This document shows positions 36,321 through 47,058 of a stretch of 64,000 nt of DNA, piece after piece. The notes under the pieces were generated by a model, which was not told where the DNA came from, did not search any database, and saw only the letters and a list, made by a program, of their open reading frames with translations. This stretch comes from Cricetomys ansorgei (taxonomy: Eukaryota > Chordata > Mammalia > Rodentia > Nesomyidae): positions 3,880,001 through 3,944,000 of the forward strand of contig JAMJFZ010001815.1 in the NCBI GenBank assembly GCA_026225945.1, in the 5' to 3' direction. The first letter of the stretch is position 1; the number at the start of each line of letters is the position of its first letter. The position numbers and the translations under genes were made by a program.

Positions 36321-36654
36321 GAGATGCCAATACCATGGGTCAACCACCAAGAACGGCAGCAGCAGTGGAGTAAGCCAGCCAGAGCCTGGAGGACAAGCTA
36401 TGTGTGCTGTTGAGGGCAGAGCCAGAGAAGTGACTGGACCCCTTTGAAGAAGCCCAGAAGATCATGAGTGAATTCCAGATAATTGGACATTGATAATGTT
36501 TTTCTGCTGTCCAAAGACATTGTGAAAAGCTTGATAGATGTTTGGTTTCATTTGGTCCTGTGCATTAGCAACCCTCCTGATTATTTCTGTTACAAATAGT
36601 TTTGCTAGTATAGTGTTAAATTTGGTTGTAAAGGCAAAGCAATTTGTTTTATAC

Positions 36655-36667
36655 AGAAAAGGGGAGA
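36655..36667 (+). other. Polypurine tract of ERVK-like copy A
   Basis: AGAAAAGGGGAGA directly abuts the 3' LTR start TGTTGG at 36668. In this class it primes plus-strand DNA synthesis. Confidence 0.8.
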
Positions 36668-36998
36668 TGTTGGAAAGTTTATTTTTAGTTATGTTTGAAA
36701 TTGTTTTCGTGCACTGTTGGAAAAAGGGATGCATAGGCCTTGGCATTTGGTATTGTTTGCAGGTGTTGGATTTCTGTGGGGGATGATTAATTGCATAGGA
36801 TCTACACAGTGTCAGTAGAACACCTAAGGAGTTCTGAATCAATAAAACACCTGGGCACAGATTCTCAGGATTCCACTGTTGATTGAGAATGGCACTGCCC
36901 AGAACAGTGGTTTCCTCTGCTGAGGTCTGGCAGGGTTTCACCTATGATGATGTCTCCATGTCGTCTTTGGTGAGCCCACACAGCAGTGTACCTCTACA
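36668..36998 (+). repeat. 3' LTR of ERVK-like copy A
   Basis: Begins TGTTGGAAAG and ends CCTCTACA, with AATAAA at 36841-36846. Its right end is followed by the target duplication ATCACC. Confidence 0.87.
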
Positions 36999-37004
36999 AT
37001 CACC

Positions 37005-38365
37005 CATTGCATTAATGCATTTGTGGCCCTTTATGTATGATGTTTGTAATATCGTTTGAGAGGTTTCATTTTAGTGGTCCTAGGGGATACTCTGAAGCTA
37101 TAAAACTGCGATTGGGATCTCTTTAGCTTCAAGCTAAAAAAGTAATTCACTACTGAATATACAGCCACTCAAATGTTTGGGAGATCGGGATTGTTGGAAA
37201 TTGTTTATATCGTGTGTGACGTTTTCTGCACAGTAAATGCTTTCTGACTAGAAAATGGATCAGCAAAATAAGTTAGCAGTGCATCCATCCATTTGTGATT
37301 GCATGGGTGACCGTAAAAGGTTAAGAGATGCAAAAATCTCACATACTGACTGGGCTTTCCCATGTGAATAAGTACGTACTTCTCCCATTTGGGGACCTGT
37401 GTAAGAAATGTTGGATGACAATGGCTCAAAAAGTTGAATTTCTAATATAATGAGACTGCATTATTATTATTTTATTTGTTTCAAAGAATCTCTAAGGTGA
37501 TTAGAGAACTCTGTTTGAAATCACAGGAGACTTTGGCCGCTTATCCAGTTCCTAGATGGCATCCTATGCCCCTTTTATGGTTCAGGCATTTTAATATGTC
37601 CTGACATTTTCAAGTTATGTCTTCAGGAAGCTTGTCATTATCTAGTCCTTGATACAATGATGATCAGAGCTGGAAGGAGAGGTGGTATTTCCATTTAGCA
37701 TCACAGATAGCCTAGGACAGTAGGGATCAAATATTTGCTTTGAGGTTGCCCTGCTTTCTGATAGGCCTCACAGTCAGTATGCTGGTGGGGGTATAGGTGA
37801 CAGTGGTTTGAACTCAATAATGGTTTGATTAATACAGCAAAGGTACACAGTTAGCAAGTAGTTGTGCCGGTGAGCACAGCTGTCCAATGCAGGCCGTCTT
37901 CATGGCTCAATAGGACTTAAGATTTAGCATCGCTAACAGCTTTGTTTCCTTATATCCTAGAGTAGATGCCTCTTGGTTGTCAGTTCAGGATGCAGCACTT
38001 AAATATCAGGTCAGTGGTTGACTTTCTCAAACTTGCCTCCACTGCACCACTAAACAAAAATACTCTTCCTTCATCAAAACTTAGCCTCAGATTTCTGTAA
38101 AGGTGAAACACTTGAAACGACTGTGAGAGAGCATGGGGAAGCATCGCGCTAACTCATACCTTTGTACAATTTATTGACACCTACCTCTAAAGTTTTGAAT
38201 GTTATAAAGTCTTTGTGATCTTGTTTTTGGTGAGACAGGAAGAAATCCCAGGTCATGAGCGACAACCCATGTTACTCTCCCCACAGCACACTGTCTGTTA
38301 TTGTTACTTTCCTGGAGACTTAAAAATGTATTTCATCTTTTGACTATTATTATAATTATCATTAT
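37005..38365. other. Single-copy DNA, no gene seen
   Basis: The ERVK-like element landed next to a perfect 12-bp palindrome TGCATTAATGCA (37008-37019). A small hairpin TTAGCTT-C-AAGCTAA lies at about 37122-37136. No gene is recognised. The first 250 bp are AT-rich and enhancer-like in texture. Confidence 0.4.
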
Positions 38366-38517
38366 TTTAGTTTTCCAAGACAGGGGTGTCTCTGTTGTAA
38401 TTCTGGCTGTCCTGAAACTCACTCTGTAGCTCAGGCTGGCCTGGAACTCACAGAGATCTGTTTGCTTCTGTCCCCCAAGTGCAGGGATTAAAGGCGTGCT
38501 CCACCACCATCCACCTG
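38366..38517 (-). mobile_element. B1 SINE
   Basis: Reverse complement of B1: CAAGACAGGGGTGTCTCTG, CTCAGGCTGGCCTGGAACTC, GGGATTAAAGGCGTGCTCCA and a CACCACCATCCACC end. It is the best-preserved 7SL-derived SINE in the window. The internal ACTCACAGAGATC and the extended CCACCACC end resemble cricetid B1 subfamilies as I know them. Confidence 0.92.
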
Positions 38518-38535
38518 TATTTCATCATTTTTAAC

Positions 38536-38551
38536 ACACACGCACAGAGAC

Positions 38552-38583
<32 letters not shown>

Positions 38584-38591
38584 AGAGAGGG
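38536..38591. repeat. (CA)n(GA)n microsatellite
   Basis: Short CA run then about 40 nt of GA with single interruptions. Confidence 0.9.
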
Positions 38592-38594
38592 ACT

Positions 38595-39369
38595 GATTTA
38601 TGGTATATGACACAATGTATTGAAATTTCTGAATCACCCTAAATAACATGGAAATTTACATACATTTTTCACTTACAATTTTAAGAATAAGCACTGTTAT
38701 TAATGACAGACAGTCACACTACATACCAGGCCAGGCGGCATGATTTTAATCTTCCTTTTATCTTTAAATCCCTAACCTTGATCAGCCTCTTTGTAACCCT
38801 CTCTACTTTCATGCCTTTATCAACAATGTTCCATTTTCATCCTCCAAGTTTAACATTTGAGGTTTCACCTTAATCAGAGCATTCTGTGCCTGGCATATCT
38901 CGCTTAGCACAGTGCCCGCCAGCATTCTTGGAAATGCTGGAAATAGTCCCTTTGGAATGCAAGGAACAGCATGCTATGGTGGCTACCTGCTTCAAATTCT
39001 GCCACATTGCTTCAGTGCTGAACTGAGAGCATTTCTATGTCTTGGCAGCTGAGGAGAGTACAGGGGTGGAGTGTTCTGCCACATTCTGACTTCACTTCCT
39101 TTGATCTAGTGCCCTTCTGTAGATTCTTAGGTATATGATGCCTGGATTTGGACTTTTTGAGGAAACGCTATACTTGATGGCTGCTCTAATTTACATTTTC
39201 CCAATGTATTAGGGTCCTCTGGTCCCCACATCCTTGCTAGCACTTGTCTCATTTTCTCTCTTGCACAATAGCTGTTTTATTGGGTGAAGTGCTAGTTCAT
39301 TGTGGTTGTGATTTGCTTTTCTCAGGCAGGAATGCTGATTATTTTTTACTTCACCCATCACTCTACAAG
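38595..39369 (-). mobile_element. Old L1, 3' UTR to ORF2 end (interrupted)
   Basis: On the plus strand it reads as the reverse complement of an ancient mammalian L1: TTCTGTGCCTGGCATATCTC, GACTTTTTGAGGAAACGCTA, CCCCACATCCTTGCTAGCAC and TCATTGTGGTTGTGATTTGC in order. The same L1 resumes at 40254, so the stretch between is a later insertion. Confidence 0.8.
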
Positions 39370-40044
39370 AGGAAAACCATGCCTGGGGCTGGAAATATAG
39401 CAAACTACCCAGGGTTAAGGAGGTCTTGGATCTAACAGGAGGACCTATAAACATCACTTTATTAATTAAGCATAGTTCCTAACTACATTCTATTTATTTA
39501 TCCACACCCACAGATAAGAACAGGTCTCACTCCTTGTCAAATAAGTGTTTCCTTACAACAGATGATTATTACAGAAAACCACAACCAATCAAAACGCAAA
39601 GAATAAGTGAGCATGTGATTCTCAGTGCAAACTTGATGCATCTACAACACAGCTCCTCACCTGAGGCTCAGGCACCATCATGGAAGAAGAGGCAGAAAGA
39701 CCATAAGAGCCAGAGGAGCAGGAAGATTTTTGTGTGAGATTGTCTCCTAGAAATGTCAGGGAAGCTATACTCCTGAAATCTCACCAACATGACTGCCTAC
39801 ACGTGACCTAAAGACACCAATAGACATGTTTACATGGAAGGGGAAAAGCTCAAGAGGCCTGAGGCCTAGATGAAGAACTAAAGGCACCAAAGGAGTGCCA
39901 AGAATAGGAGAAATAGCCTTTCCTGGGGAAGAGCACAAAAATTGGCTATCCTACACCAAATGGTCAGCCTTTGAATCATACATACAAGTAACATTAACTG
40001 CCTGAGTAGTATATTATATTCACATATTTAGGAATTTAGAAATT

Positions 40045-40118
<74 letters not shown>

Positions 40119-40253
40119 GTTAGAGGCATAGAAGCCATGAATCTGAGAGAGAGTGGGAGGAGGAGATTTAAAGGAGAAAAGGGAGAGATGATATAATTCT
40201 ATGTTAATTTTCAAAAAAGAATGAATATATTTAAAAGACCAAAAAAAAATCAA
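39370..40253 (+). mobile_element. Younger L1 3' end inserted into the old L1
   Basis: Rodent L1 3'-UTR blocks: GACCTATAAACATCACTTTA, GGCAGAAAGACCATAAGAGC, CACCAAATGGTCAGCCTTTG, then ATGAATCTGAGAGAGAGTGG and GGGAGAGATGATATAATTCT, ending in AAAAAAAAA (about 40242-40250). It is 5'-truncated with no ORF2. The start is approximate, and I could not identify a clear target duplication. Confidence 0.7.
40045..40116. repeat. (AT)n microsatellite with GTGTGT centre
   Basis: Two long AT runs around GTGTGTG, inside the L1 3' UTR. It is self-complementary and cruciform-prone. Confidence 0.95.
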
Positions 40254-40440
40254 TGTCAGATATTGTGTAGGAACTGGGATGTTTTCTGTCCATTGAGTTG
40301 TTCAAGCTCCTTATGTATCTGGGATATTATGCCCTTCTCAGATTTTGGTTTGCAAATATCTCCTCCACTCTTTGTTGTTTTGTTGATCCTTCACTGTGTT
40401 GGTTGACGCCTGTGATAAGCAGAAGCTCTACAGCATGTTG
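40254..40440 (-). mobile_element. Old L1, ORF2 segment (continuation)
   Basis: TTGTTCAAGCTCCTTATGTA, GGATATTATGCCCTTCTCAG, GTTTGCAAATATCTCCTCCA and AAGCAGAAGCTCTAC are the reverse complement of the L1 ORF2 3' region that in intact elements follows the segment ending at 39369. The two pieces belong to one element split by the insertion. Confidence 0.75.
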
Positions 40441-40779
40441 TCAGGTTTGGTGAACAGGTTTGGCTCTATAACCTGTTGTGAGCTTTGGTTTTAAATGATC
40501 AGTAAGACCACATTTTATCTCGTCTTGGTTGGTAAATTACAGGAGCAGGATTTAGTGCAGTTGATCCTTTGGTGATTAATAAATCATTTTTATTTATCGG
40601 TGCAAATTTTACTTGTTTTCTCAGCATTCAGTTTCATGTCCAGAGGCAAAGTTTATGTCCAGCCTAACCTGGAAGCTCTGAGAATTGATGGGATATCCTG
40701 GCCAACATTTCCCTAACCCTCAGGTTTCAGCTCCTCAGATTCCCTGCTGTGCTCTGGCAGTCACCCATGTTTGTGTGGA

Positions 40780-41150
40780 AAGTGTCAAGGTATAGGGGAG
40801 GAGCCCATAAAGAACTTGGCACATAAAGCACTTTTAAAGTGGCTGGTATGAAGTGGTCACCTTTGAAAGGGGTCCTGGTTAGTTCCTAAAGAGGATTTCT
40901 GTAAAGAGTGATCTTGACTCCAATGCCATTTGCGTTTTTTGTGCCATAATATGACCCACCTTATCTCCTGCATTATTCTACATGTCCTTTACCAAGACTT
41001 CACCAAAGTCTCTTATTAGAACCAAAATGAATGAGAGTGGCTATTTTAGAACCACTGCTTTCACAGTTGTTAACTAAATAAATCTCTTTTGTTTATAAAG
41101 CATTCAGACATTGGTATTTTGTTACAGCAACCAGAAATTGACCAAGTTAT
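40780..41150 (+). mobile_element. MaLR-like solo LTR (MLT1/MT group, tentative)
   Basis: The 3' half has the typical MaLR ending: ACTAAATAAATCTCTTTTGT, TTATAAAGCATTCAGACATT, GGTATTTTGTTACAGCAACC, with AATAAA as polyadenylation signal. Upstream similarity is weak and the 5' boundary is a guess. Confidence 0.55.
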
Positions 41151-41844
41151 CCTCCTTATAAAATCTCCTTAAGCCCCAAATATAAACTAAACAAGGGTTT
41201 ACGATTCAATCATAGAAAAACTTCCTTAGTTTCTCATGGCTTGACCATGATGTATATTGGTGGATATGTGATTAAAAGTGATTTGTTTCATCTCTCCTAG
41301 TAGCTGCAGGGCTATAAGAGATACAGTTGTACTTACTTCTGACTGCCAGTCCATTGAACATTGTTGGTATGAAACATAAATACATGGGGAGGAGCTAACT
41401 TCAGTTGAGATGTATGAGCAGCGCTGTGAGGTGGGAACAGGCTAGCTGAGATCTGAGGGACCAGACTCAGAGAGCAGCCCTATGAAGGTTTCATAGAGTG
41501 GGGAGTGGGGTTGTTCAAGAAGCAGCAGAAAGGGCAGAAGATCTAGAGAACAGAGTAGGGAGGCCAGTTGAGTGGTGAGTGTCTAGTTAGGTCTTGAGCC
41601 CATGGAGGTTCCAGTGGATATAAAGTCCAACCTATGCTTTGTGCAATATGCATCCAGGTAGGAAGGGAAGGGAGGAATGGGAGGAGAAGGGAGGGAAGAG
41701 TAAGAAAATAGAATGGAAAGAAGGTGAAGAGAAGAGAAGACAGTATGTGACTGTGGGAGACACTGGGTTAGTCTCCATGGAAAAAGACGCCTGCAAGTTC
41801 GGATTTGGATTTTGAAATGTCCTAAGTTGGATGTGGACCATCCT
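41151..41844. other. Sequence between two LTR-like pieces, unassigned
   Basis: No gag-like frame or known repeat is recognised. A GGAA/GGGA-rich purine stretch lies at about 41658-41740. It could be MaLR interior if the two LTR-like pieces are one element, but their sequences differ too much to claim it. Confidence 0.35.
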
Positions 41845-42135
41845 TTGAAGGACGGCACACTGAAGGTTTAATCCTAGGTGTTATTGTGAGGACTTGCATA
41901 TGATCAGGGAAGTGCCCTTGAAGGAGATTATGGGACTATAGAGTCTTATATCTTTCTCCTTTCTGTTTCATGGTGTAAGTGGATTTTTTCTGCCCTGTGC
42001 TTATACCATTATATTATACTGGCCACAGGGTTGAAGCAACAAGGCTTTCAGGTCATGGAGTGGAACCTCAGAAACTAAGATGTTTCTTCTTTATAAGCTG
42101 ATTATCTCATAGGTTTTGATATACTGCACAAAGCT
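41845..42135 (+). mobile_element. Old LTR fragment (MaLR/ERVL type, tentative)
   Basis: GGTTTAATCCTAGGTGTTAT, GAAGTGCCCTTGAAGGAGAT, CTGGCCACAGGGTTGAAGCA, GTGGAACCTCAGAAACTAAG and TTATAAGCTGATTATCTCAT follow the order of a familiar mammalian MaLR/ERVL-type LTR. No internal region or partner LTR is visible. Confidence 0.55.
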
Positions 42136-42144
42136 AACAGAATG

Positions 42145-42258
42145 TACTTGGCAGGGAGATGGAAACAAATCAGAATTCAATGACATCCTCAGCTGCATAG
42201 CAAGTTCTAGGACAGCCTGAGCTGCACAAGATCCTCTGTAAGTAAATAAAGAAACTCG
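42145..42258 (+). mobile_element. B1 SINE fragment (3' part)
   Basis: CCTCAGCTGCATAGCAAGTT, CTAGGACAGCCTGAGCTGCA and AGATCCTCTGTAAGTAAATAAAG correspond to the B1 right half and A-rich tail. The left half is degraded. Confidence 0.6.
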
Positions 42259-42779
42259 ACTAATGCAGTTGGTGTCCCCAGAGTCTCACTGTAACTAAGC
42301 TTTTACTCTGTGCAGGAACTTGTCACTCATAAGTCCCCTGTGTTGACTACCTCCACTTGACAGATATGTATACTGAGGAAAAGGAAGAGATTGAAAGTCT
42401 GGCAAGTACTTCCGATGTGGACATCCTTGGACCTGGGAACACAGAATTGCAGGAGGAAATGCATAGGCTTCTTCCTTAAAGCCAAGAAGCAGGTGTGCTA
42501 TCTGTGGAAGGCTATGGCCAGAGGAGACCATGAGGACCAAGGTGAGTTGTGAGGAATGGGCAGGAGAAGAGAGGCCGAAAGGTAATCAGAAAAAGGGTTT
42601 CCATTGAACAGGAGGGAGCATAGAGGACAAAGATCTGGCCAAGTCAAAAGAAAGGGCAAGGTTTGACTACCAGGGAGTGTCTGTCAGCTTCAGGAACAGG
42701 AGCATCAATGGTGGCATCTTGCTTGTGGTTTCTCAGAAACGTATCTTCTGGAAGAAGCTGCTGACTCAGTTCAGAACTT

Positions 42780-43110
42780 TCGCACACCATATTTGGATGC
42801 GGTTAATCACCTAGCGCACACTGTTATTCTCTGTTTCCACTTTATTGTGCACCGCACGTATAAGCTGAAATGTACTTATGCACTTAAATAAGATTTTCGT
42901 TTGACTAAATTGTCAATCTCCTGAGAAAAATCTGATAAACCAAATTTTAATTAATCTCTGTTATACTCGTCTCATTTTTCCTCAAATGAATTTTTTCCCA
43001 TAGTAACTTAATGCCCTCTTCATTTAGACACTCCATTTTGCTTTAGATGCCTCACTTATTTTTTACATTTTCTCTGTGTTGACTTTTTTTTAAAGGAGCC
43101 TGATTTCAAA
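42780..43110. promoter_or_regulatory. Enhancer-like block (candidate)
   Basis: Repeat-free and AT-rich with scattered retained CpGs: GATGCGGTTAATCACCTAGCG, CACCGCACGTATAAGC, AATTTTAATTAATCTCTG. GGTTAATCACC contains an HNF1/homeodomain-like core. Retained CpGs in AT-rich DNA suggest constraint. This is inferred only. Confidence 0.3.
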
Positions 43111-43194
43111 CAGTCACCGCGTTTCTGAAATCCAGGCGATAGTTTCTTAAATTCTCATTTTTTTTTTTTTTGAATTTGGTAAAAGAACAAAACC

Positions 43195-43330
43195 TTTCTT
43201 AAGCACTTTTTATGTGCTAGGTTTCTGAGTACAAAGAACCTAAACATTATCCAGTCCATTCTGTCTGCCGACCAAGCAAGAGACAAGCCCCTAAGAGGGT
43301 GAGTGTGCAGACTGTCTAGGGAGGAGGTGC
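43195..43330 (-). mobile_element. Possible MIR remnant
   Basis: TTAAGCACTTTTTATGTGCTAGGTTTCTGAG, then AACATTATCCAGTCCATTC, resemble the reverse complement of the MIR 3' half (TGTGCCAGGCACTGTGC region). The match is partial, and a chance resemblance is possible. Confidence 0.35.
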
Positions 43331-43595
43331 TGGGTCTTAGGGAAGTTCTTGGTCCTACCAGTGAAGCTGATGGTGCTGATAGGATTGTCTTTGAAATGCC
43401 ACATCACCAGTTTTGAGTACAGGTCCCATGCAGGCAGGGCAGTTTCTGTTCTTGAGCAGCCAACAAGGTCCAGCGTTCATGACCACATCCAGTTAGTCTC
43501 TCATTATATGGGCACTTAATCTCTCAGACATTAAAGCCAACCAATCGACTAGAAGAGACAATGCCAATCCCTGGAGATCAAGAAAATGCATTTGT

Positions 43596-43850
43596 CCCTG
43601 ATATCCATGGGAGGTTTGGTTCCAGGACCCAGCTCTCGTACCCAAATCCAAGGATATCTATACCCCTGATGTACCATGATGCACTCTGTCTCATCTGCCT
43701 TAATTACCTATGTATCACCTATCATATCCGAAACTGCATTAATGCTATGTAATTAATTCTTGTGTTGTATTGTTTCCAGAATAATGACAAGTATAACATC
43801 TGTATATTTTTGTTACAAATAAATTTAAAAATGTTTCAGGCCTTGACTGA
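43596..43850. mobile_element. Tigger-type MITE fossil
   Basis: TGTCCCTGATATCCATGGGA, GGTTTGGTTCCAGGACCCAG and CCCAAATCCAAGGATATCTA reproduce the familiar end of a mammalian Tigger element. A decayed interior and AAAATGTTTCAGGCCTTGAC at the other end follow. It is non-coding. The fragment at 30265-30412 represents the same superfamily. Confidence 0.7.
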
Positions 43851-44832
43851 TTGACTCTATGTGTGTGAAGCCAGTGGACACGAAGTATTCAGAGTCTCTC
43901 ACCCACCGGCAGCATAGAACCGAAGCTCCTATAACCCATTGCCACACTGCTCCTGATGACCCCAGGTGGCTGACACCCTGTTCTTGTGTTCTATGACCTG
44001 TGTTTCCCTCCCTGACAATCTGCTTTGGTTTAGAGATGTAAGCAGTAGAATTCTTGCTATCATATATTGAAATGTGCTGTGTCCCACCATCAAAATAGAC
44101 TTTGCGTTGTGTAAAACACTGAACCAAATCATAATTAGATATTGGGCCAGCGGTGAGAGGTTGGGGAAGGAGAACACTATGCAGGCAAGGAGGAGACCCT
44201 GAATGAGGCTGTGGAGGGCTGAACGAGGGATGCATAAAGTGCCATCACCAGGGCCTCTGAGGTAATGAGGGATATTTATGCCAGGAGAGAATGGGCCAAG
44301 GCTAGGACCTTTGATTTCTAACAGGCAGGAAGAGAAGAAGAAACCTGAGTGAAATCCAAGGGAAGCCACGTGTCTCTAATGTGGTGCAGCATCAAATGCA
44401 GGGATATGGTACGGAAAGGTCACTGTGAGGAGGTGTGGACTAAACTTGGCCACAAGGAAGTCATCTTAAGAACAGATGTGCTAGCTGTACAATCCACTTA
44501 GTGATGGCTTGAAGCACAACGTGGGTGAAGGACCAGGGTTAGTGAGAGGATGGGGTCTGACGAAGACTTTCAGTGCCGAGGGGAAGAGAGTGGCCAGTTC
44601 TTTCATGGGAGTGATGCAGCATCAAGAGCATGCACAAGCTTAGTCTCTCTTTTTCTTTTCATTTTACAGGAAGGGATTGGGGATGTTTTCCAACAGATGG
44701 GCATGGTGGTTGAGGAAAAAGGACTCTTTGGTAAAATCATTGCTACCAAAGTGATGAGGGCAAAGGTGGAGGAAATGACTCAGAAACAGGATTGGAGAGA
44801 CCTCCATCCCTGGAGCAGTGGATGGCGGTGAT

Positions 44833-44833
<1 letters not shown>
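43851..44833. other. Single-copy DNA with unexplained open frames
   Basis: Open frames of 136 and 146 codons (minus, 43825-44369) and 93 codons (plus, 44550-44831) lie here. None has a recognisable domain. The plus-strand frame crosses a splice-acceptor-like site at 44642-44669. I do not call a gene. Confidence 0.4.
44642..44669 (+). other. 3' splice-site-like sequence in an open frame
   Basis: TCTCTCTTTTTCTTTTCATT then TTACAG|GAAGG, with AG at 44668-44669. The frame downstream stays open to 44831, right to the TG microsatellite. This could be a cryptic acceptor, and no donor or protein family supports an exon. Confidence 0.2.

Positions 44834-44880
<47 letters not shown>
44834..44880. repeat. 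(TG)n microsatellite
   Basis: About 23 uninterrupted TG units. Confidence 0.97.
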
Positions 44881-46039
44881 ATGTGTGTATGCATATGGGT
44901 ATATCTGTGGGTAAACATGAGTAGGTATAAGCAGGCGAACCAACCACCATTATTTGGGAATTCCATCTCATCAATTGTTTTACTTGCTAAAACTGACATG
45001 TAATTCCAAATTCAATACTCCTTGAGCATCTGTAGCCACTTATTAGATGTACACAGAGTAATAACAGTTTTGAATCACTCAAAGGATGTGCTCAGCTAAG
45101 TTTGGGCAGGCTTTTTGTTTCAGCTTTCAGACTGTAGACAGTGCCCTTCCCATAGTCTGCTCACTAGCAAGCTTCTCAAATTTGGCAGACTTCACTTGGT
45201 GGTATATCACTGTTTAAAATGACCCTCAAGAGCTGGATTAAAGTGCTGGCTGGCATCCTAGGCACAAGAAGGTTGTTATGTAGTAAAGGCATACATACAG
45301 TGAGATGTTTTAGTATGGGTTCTGATGTTGTTGACTGTGAGTTCAAAGTAAATGAATCAACGATATATACCAAGTGAGCTGCCTCTTTACAGACTCTCAC
45401 AAAAACAAGCTAGCACCGACTGATTCATGAAAATGTGACCAGAGCCGCACAAGTACCTCTAGGGAGTGAGTGATGTTCTGAGTAACTGTGGTTATTGGAC
45501 ACAGACTAGTGCCTCAGCCCCACAGGAGGAGTAGCAATGCCATCCCTTCAGAAGGCCCAGAGTGTTGACCAAGCCTCACTCAAGTACAAGTGTGGAATGT
45601 TGATGGTGTGCACAAAACTGTCCACCGTAGCTTCCTGCTTTATGTTTAAGGCCTGAAGACGGCGCCCCCTACAGAGACTGCTTCAAATGAGAGTAGCTAA
45701 ACCCGCCTCCTTGTTCAGCTGTATGCAATACATTTAATAACCATGCTGAACTTCTGAGGTGTTGAGGGCTCTCCATCTGAGTGCTCAGCCTGCCCTATCC
45801 CAGCTTTTCGGTATTTGCATCCATGGATAGGCCCTTTCTTCATCCTTTTCCCTCCCCAGTTATGTCAATATCTGGGACTGTGTAAGGATATAGCAGATAT
45901 TTAACCACATGTTTCCTCATGGACAATGCTTCAGTATTTACGGGTTCAGTATTCTCAGCAACACTTTAGGACATCAATAGTGCGTATAATGAGACATACT
46001 ATAACCACGCGCACACTGCACGGTATTGTAGAGGGACTG
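44881..46039. other. Single-copy DNA, possible Tigger-like remnant
   Basis: No gene seen. Around 45930-46030, CAGTATTTACGGGTTCAGTATTC and CGTATAATGAGACATACTAT vaguely resemble Tigger terminal sequence. The match is too weak for a separate call. Confidence 0.35.
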
Positions 46040-46192
46040 TGTATATGCCTCATGCAACAGCTCAATTGATCTTCCTACCTTTCATGTATGGTAGGTCCTT
46101 TTGGGATCCCTATTGTGTTAATGATGATCTAGAGGTTCCGAGGGGATGAGGAGGTTAAATGTGTTTCCCAATCACACAGACACTAGGTTGTG
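46040..46192 (-). mobile_element. MIR SINE (mammal-wide)
   Basis: Plus-strand text ATGCCTCATGCAACAGCTCA, then ATGGTAGGTCCTTTTGGG, GGATGAGGAGGTTAAATGTG and CCCAATCACACAGACACTAG matches the reverse complement of the MIR core in order. Confidence 0.7.
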
Positions 46193-47052
46193 GTATCTCA
46201 GCACTTGCTGGGACAGTGTGGGCTCTCAGTCTTTGCTAGTAGTCACTCTGCCATGCACCTGCTGTGTGAAGGTGCAGAGCAAGAGAGTGGCCTAAGGGGG
46301 GCATTTCATCAGTGCCATGTACTCTCAGAAGCACAAGCGCAAGTGCAAGTTGGTGGTTTGATTCTGACTTGAAGTAGGTCTCATAGAAGCAGGCAAGAAG
46401 TACCTCCGGGGTGAAACTTTCATGCTGGGTACTTTGTATAGAATCCATGTAGAGAAAAAGAGTCAAGAGTCAAGAGTTGCAATGTGAAGAAACGCATCCC
46501 AACACATGCAAAAAAAACAAAAAAAACCAAACCCAAAACATTTATTTATCAAGTCCCTTCTGCATCTCAGACCTGATCTTGACTCTATGATTATAGTAGC
46601 TAGTAAAGCAGAGTCCCACTCTCACACTGCCTAGAGTGTTGTGGGAAACCCTGAGAAAGACAGAGAGATGTCAGATAGTGAAACATGAGCTTATTGGGGC
46701 CTTCCAGGTCAGAAGAAATTTCCTGTGGGAAATTTCAGCAGAGTTCAACCCAAGAATTGAGAGTGAAATGTACAGCTACAAAGCTTTAAAAATTTCAAAA
46801 TTTATAATTCATTTATATGTCAAATGAATTAAGTATAGTGCTTGGTGAAATTCCTTAGCTTATTGACAGGGACATCCAGCAACGGAGATACCTGTCCCTC
46901 TTAGGTGTTGTTACTGCCACAGTATGTCACCCAGGACCAGCAGAATCAAGGGTGTCTAAGAAGGGAGAAGACCTGTGGGGAAGAACTATCATGGTTCCTG
47001 AGGAGGGTGTACAGTGACAAACTCCTGTGAGAACAGGGTGTGGCTGAGATAT
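46193..47052. other. Single-copy DNA, no gene seen
   Basis: An A-rich CAAAAAAAACAAAAAAAACC stretch occurs at about 46509-46530 without a SINE body. A tandem GAGTCAAGAGTCAAGAGT (AGAGTCA units) occurs at about 46459-46477. Confidence 0.4.
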
Positions 47053-47058
47053 GGTAGA

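Larger units (their letters stand above)
34854..37004 (+). mobile_element. Complete non-autonomous ERVK-like (class II) LTR element, copy A
   Basis: Full retroviral layout: target duplication ATCACC (34854-34859 and 36999-37004), 5' LTR (34860-35217), primer binding site, about 1.45 kb interior, polypurine tract, 3' LTR (36668-36998). The LTRs begin TG and end CTACA, share GAGTTCTGAATCAATAAAAC, and differ by roughly 15% by eye, so the insertion is old. The 6-bp duplication and Lys-type primer site indicate class II (ERVK). The interior has no long frame and no recognisable gag, pro, pol or env, so this copy depended on proteins supplied in trans and is now inert. A second member lies at 47059-49110. 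Confidence 0.85.
42259..43595. other. Single-copy DNA, no gene seen
   Basis: Contains the enhancer-like stretch 42780-43110 and a possible MIR remnant at 43195-43330, both listed separately. Otherwise nothing is recognised. Confidence 0.4.

Noticed and set aside
36462..36941. 159-codon minus-strand frame over the right end of ERVK-like copy A
   Set aside because: It is antisense across interior, polypurine tract and LTR, so it is not a retroviral gene. The same holds for 47404-47812 in copy B.
40780..42135. The two LTR-like pieces as one complete MaLR element
   Set aside because: Their sequences do not match each other as LTR pairs should, and no target duplication was found.
43825..44369. 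136- and 146-codon overlapping minus-strand frames
   Set aside because: They are in different frames over the same DNA, with no recognisable family and no splice signals that I could defend.
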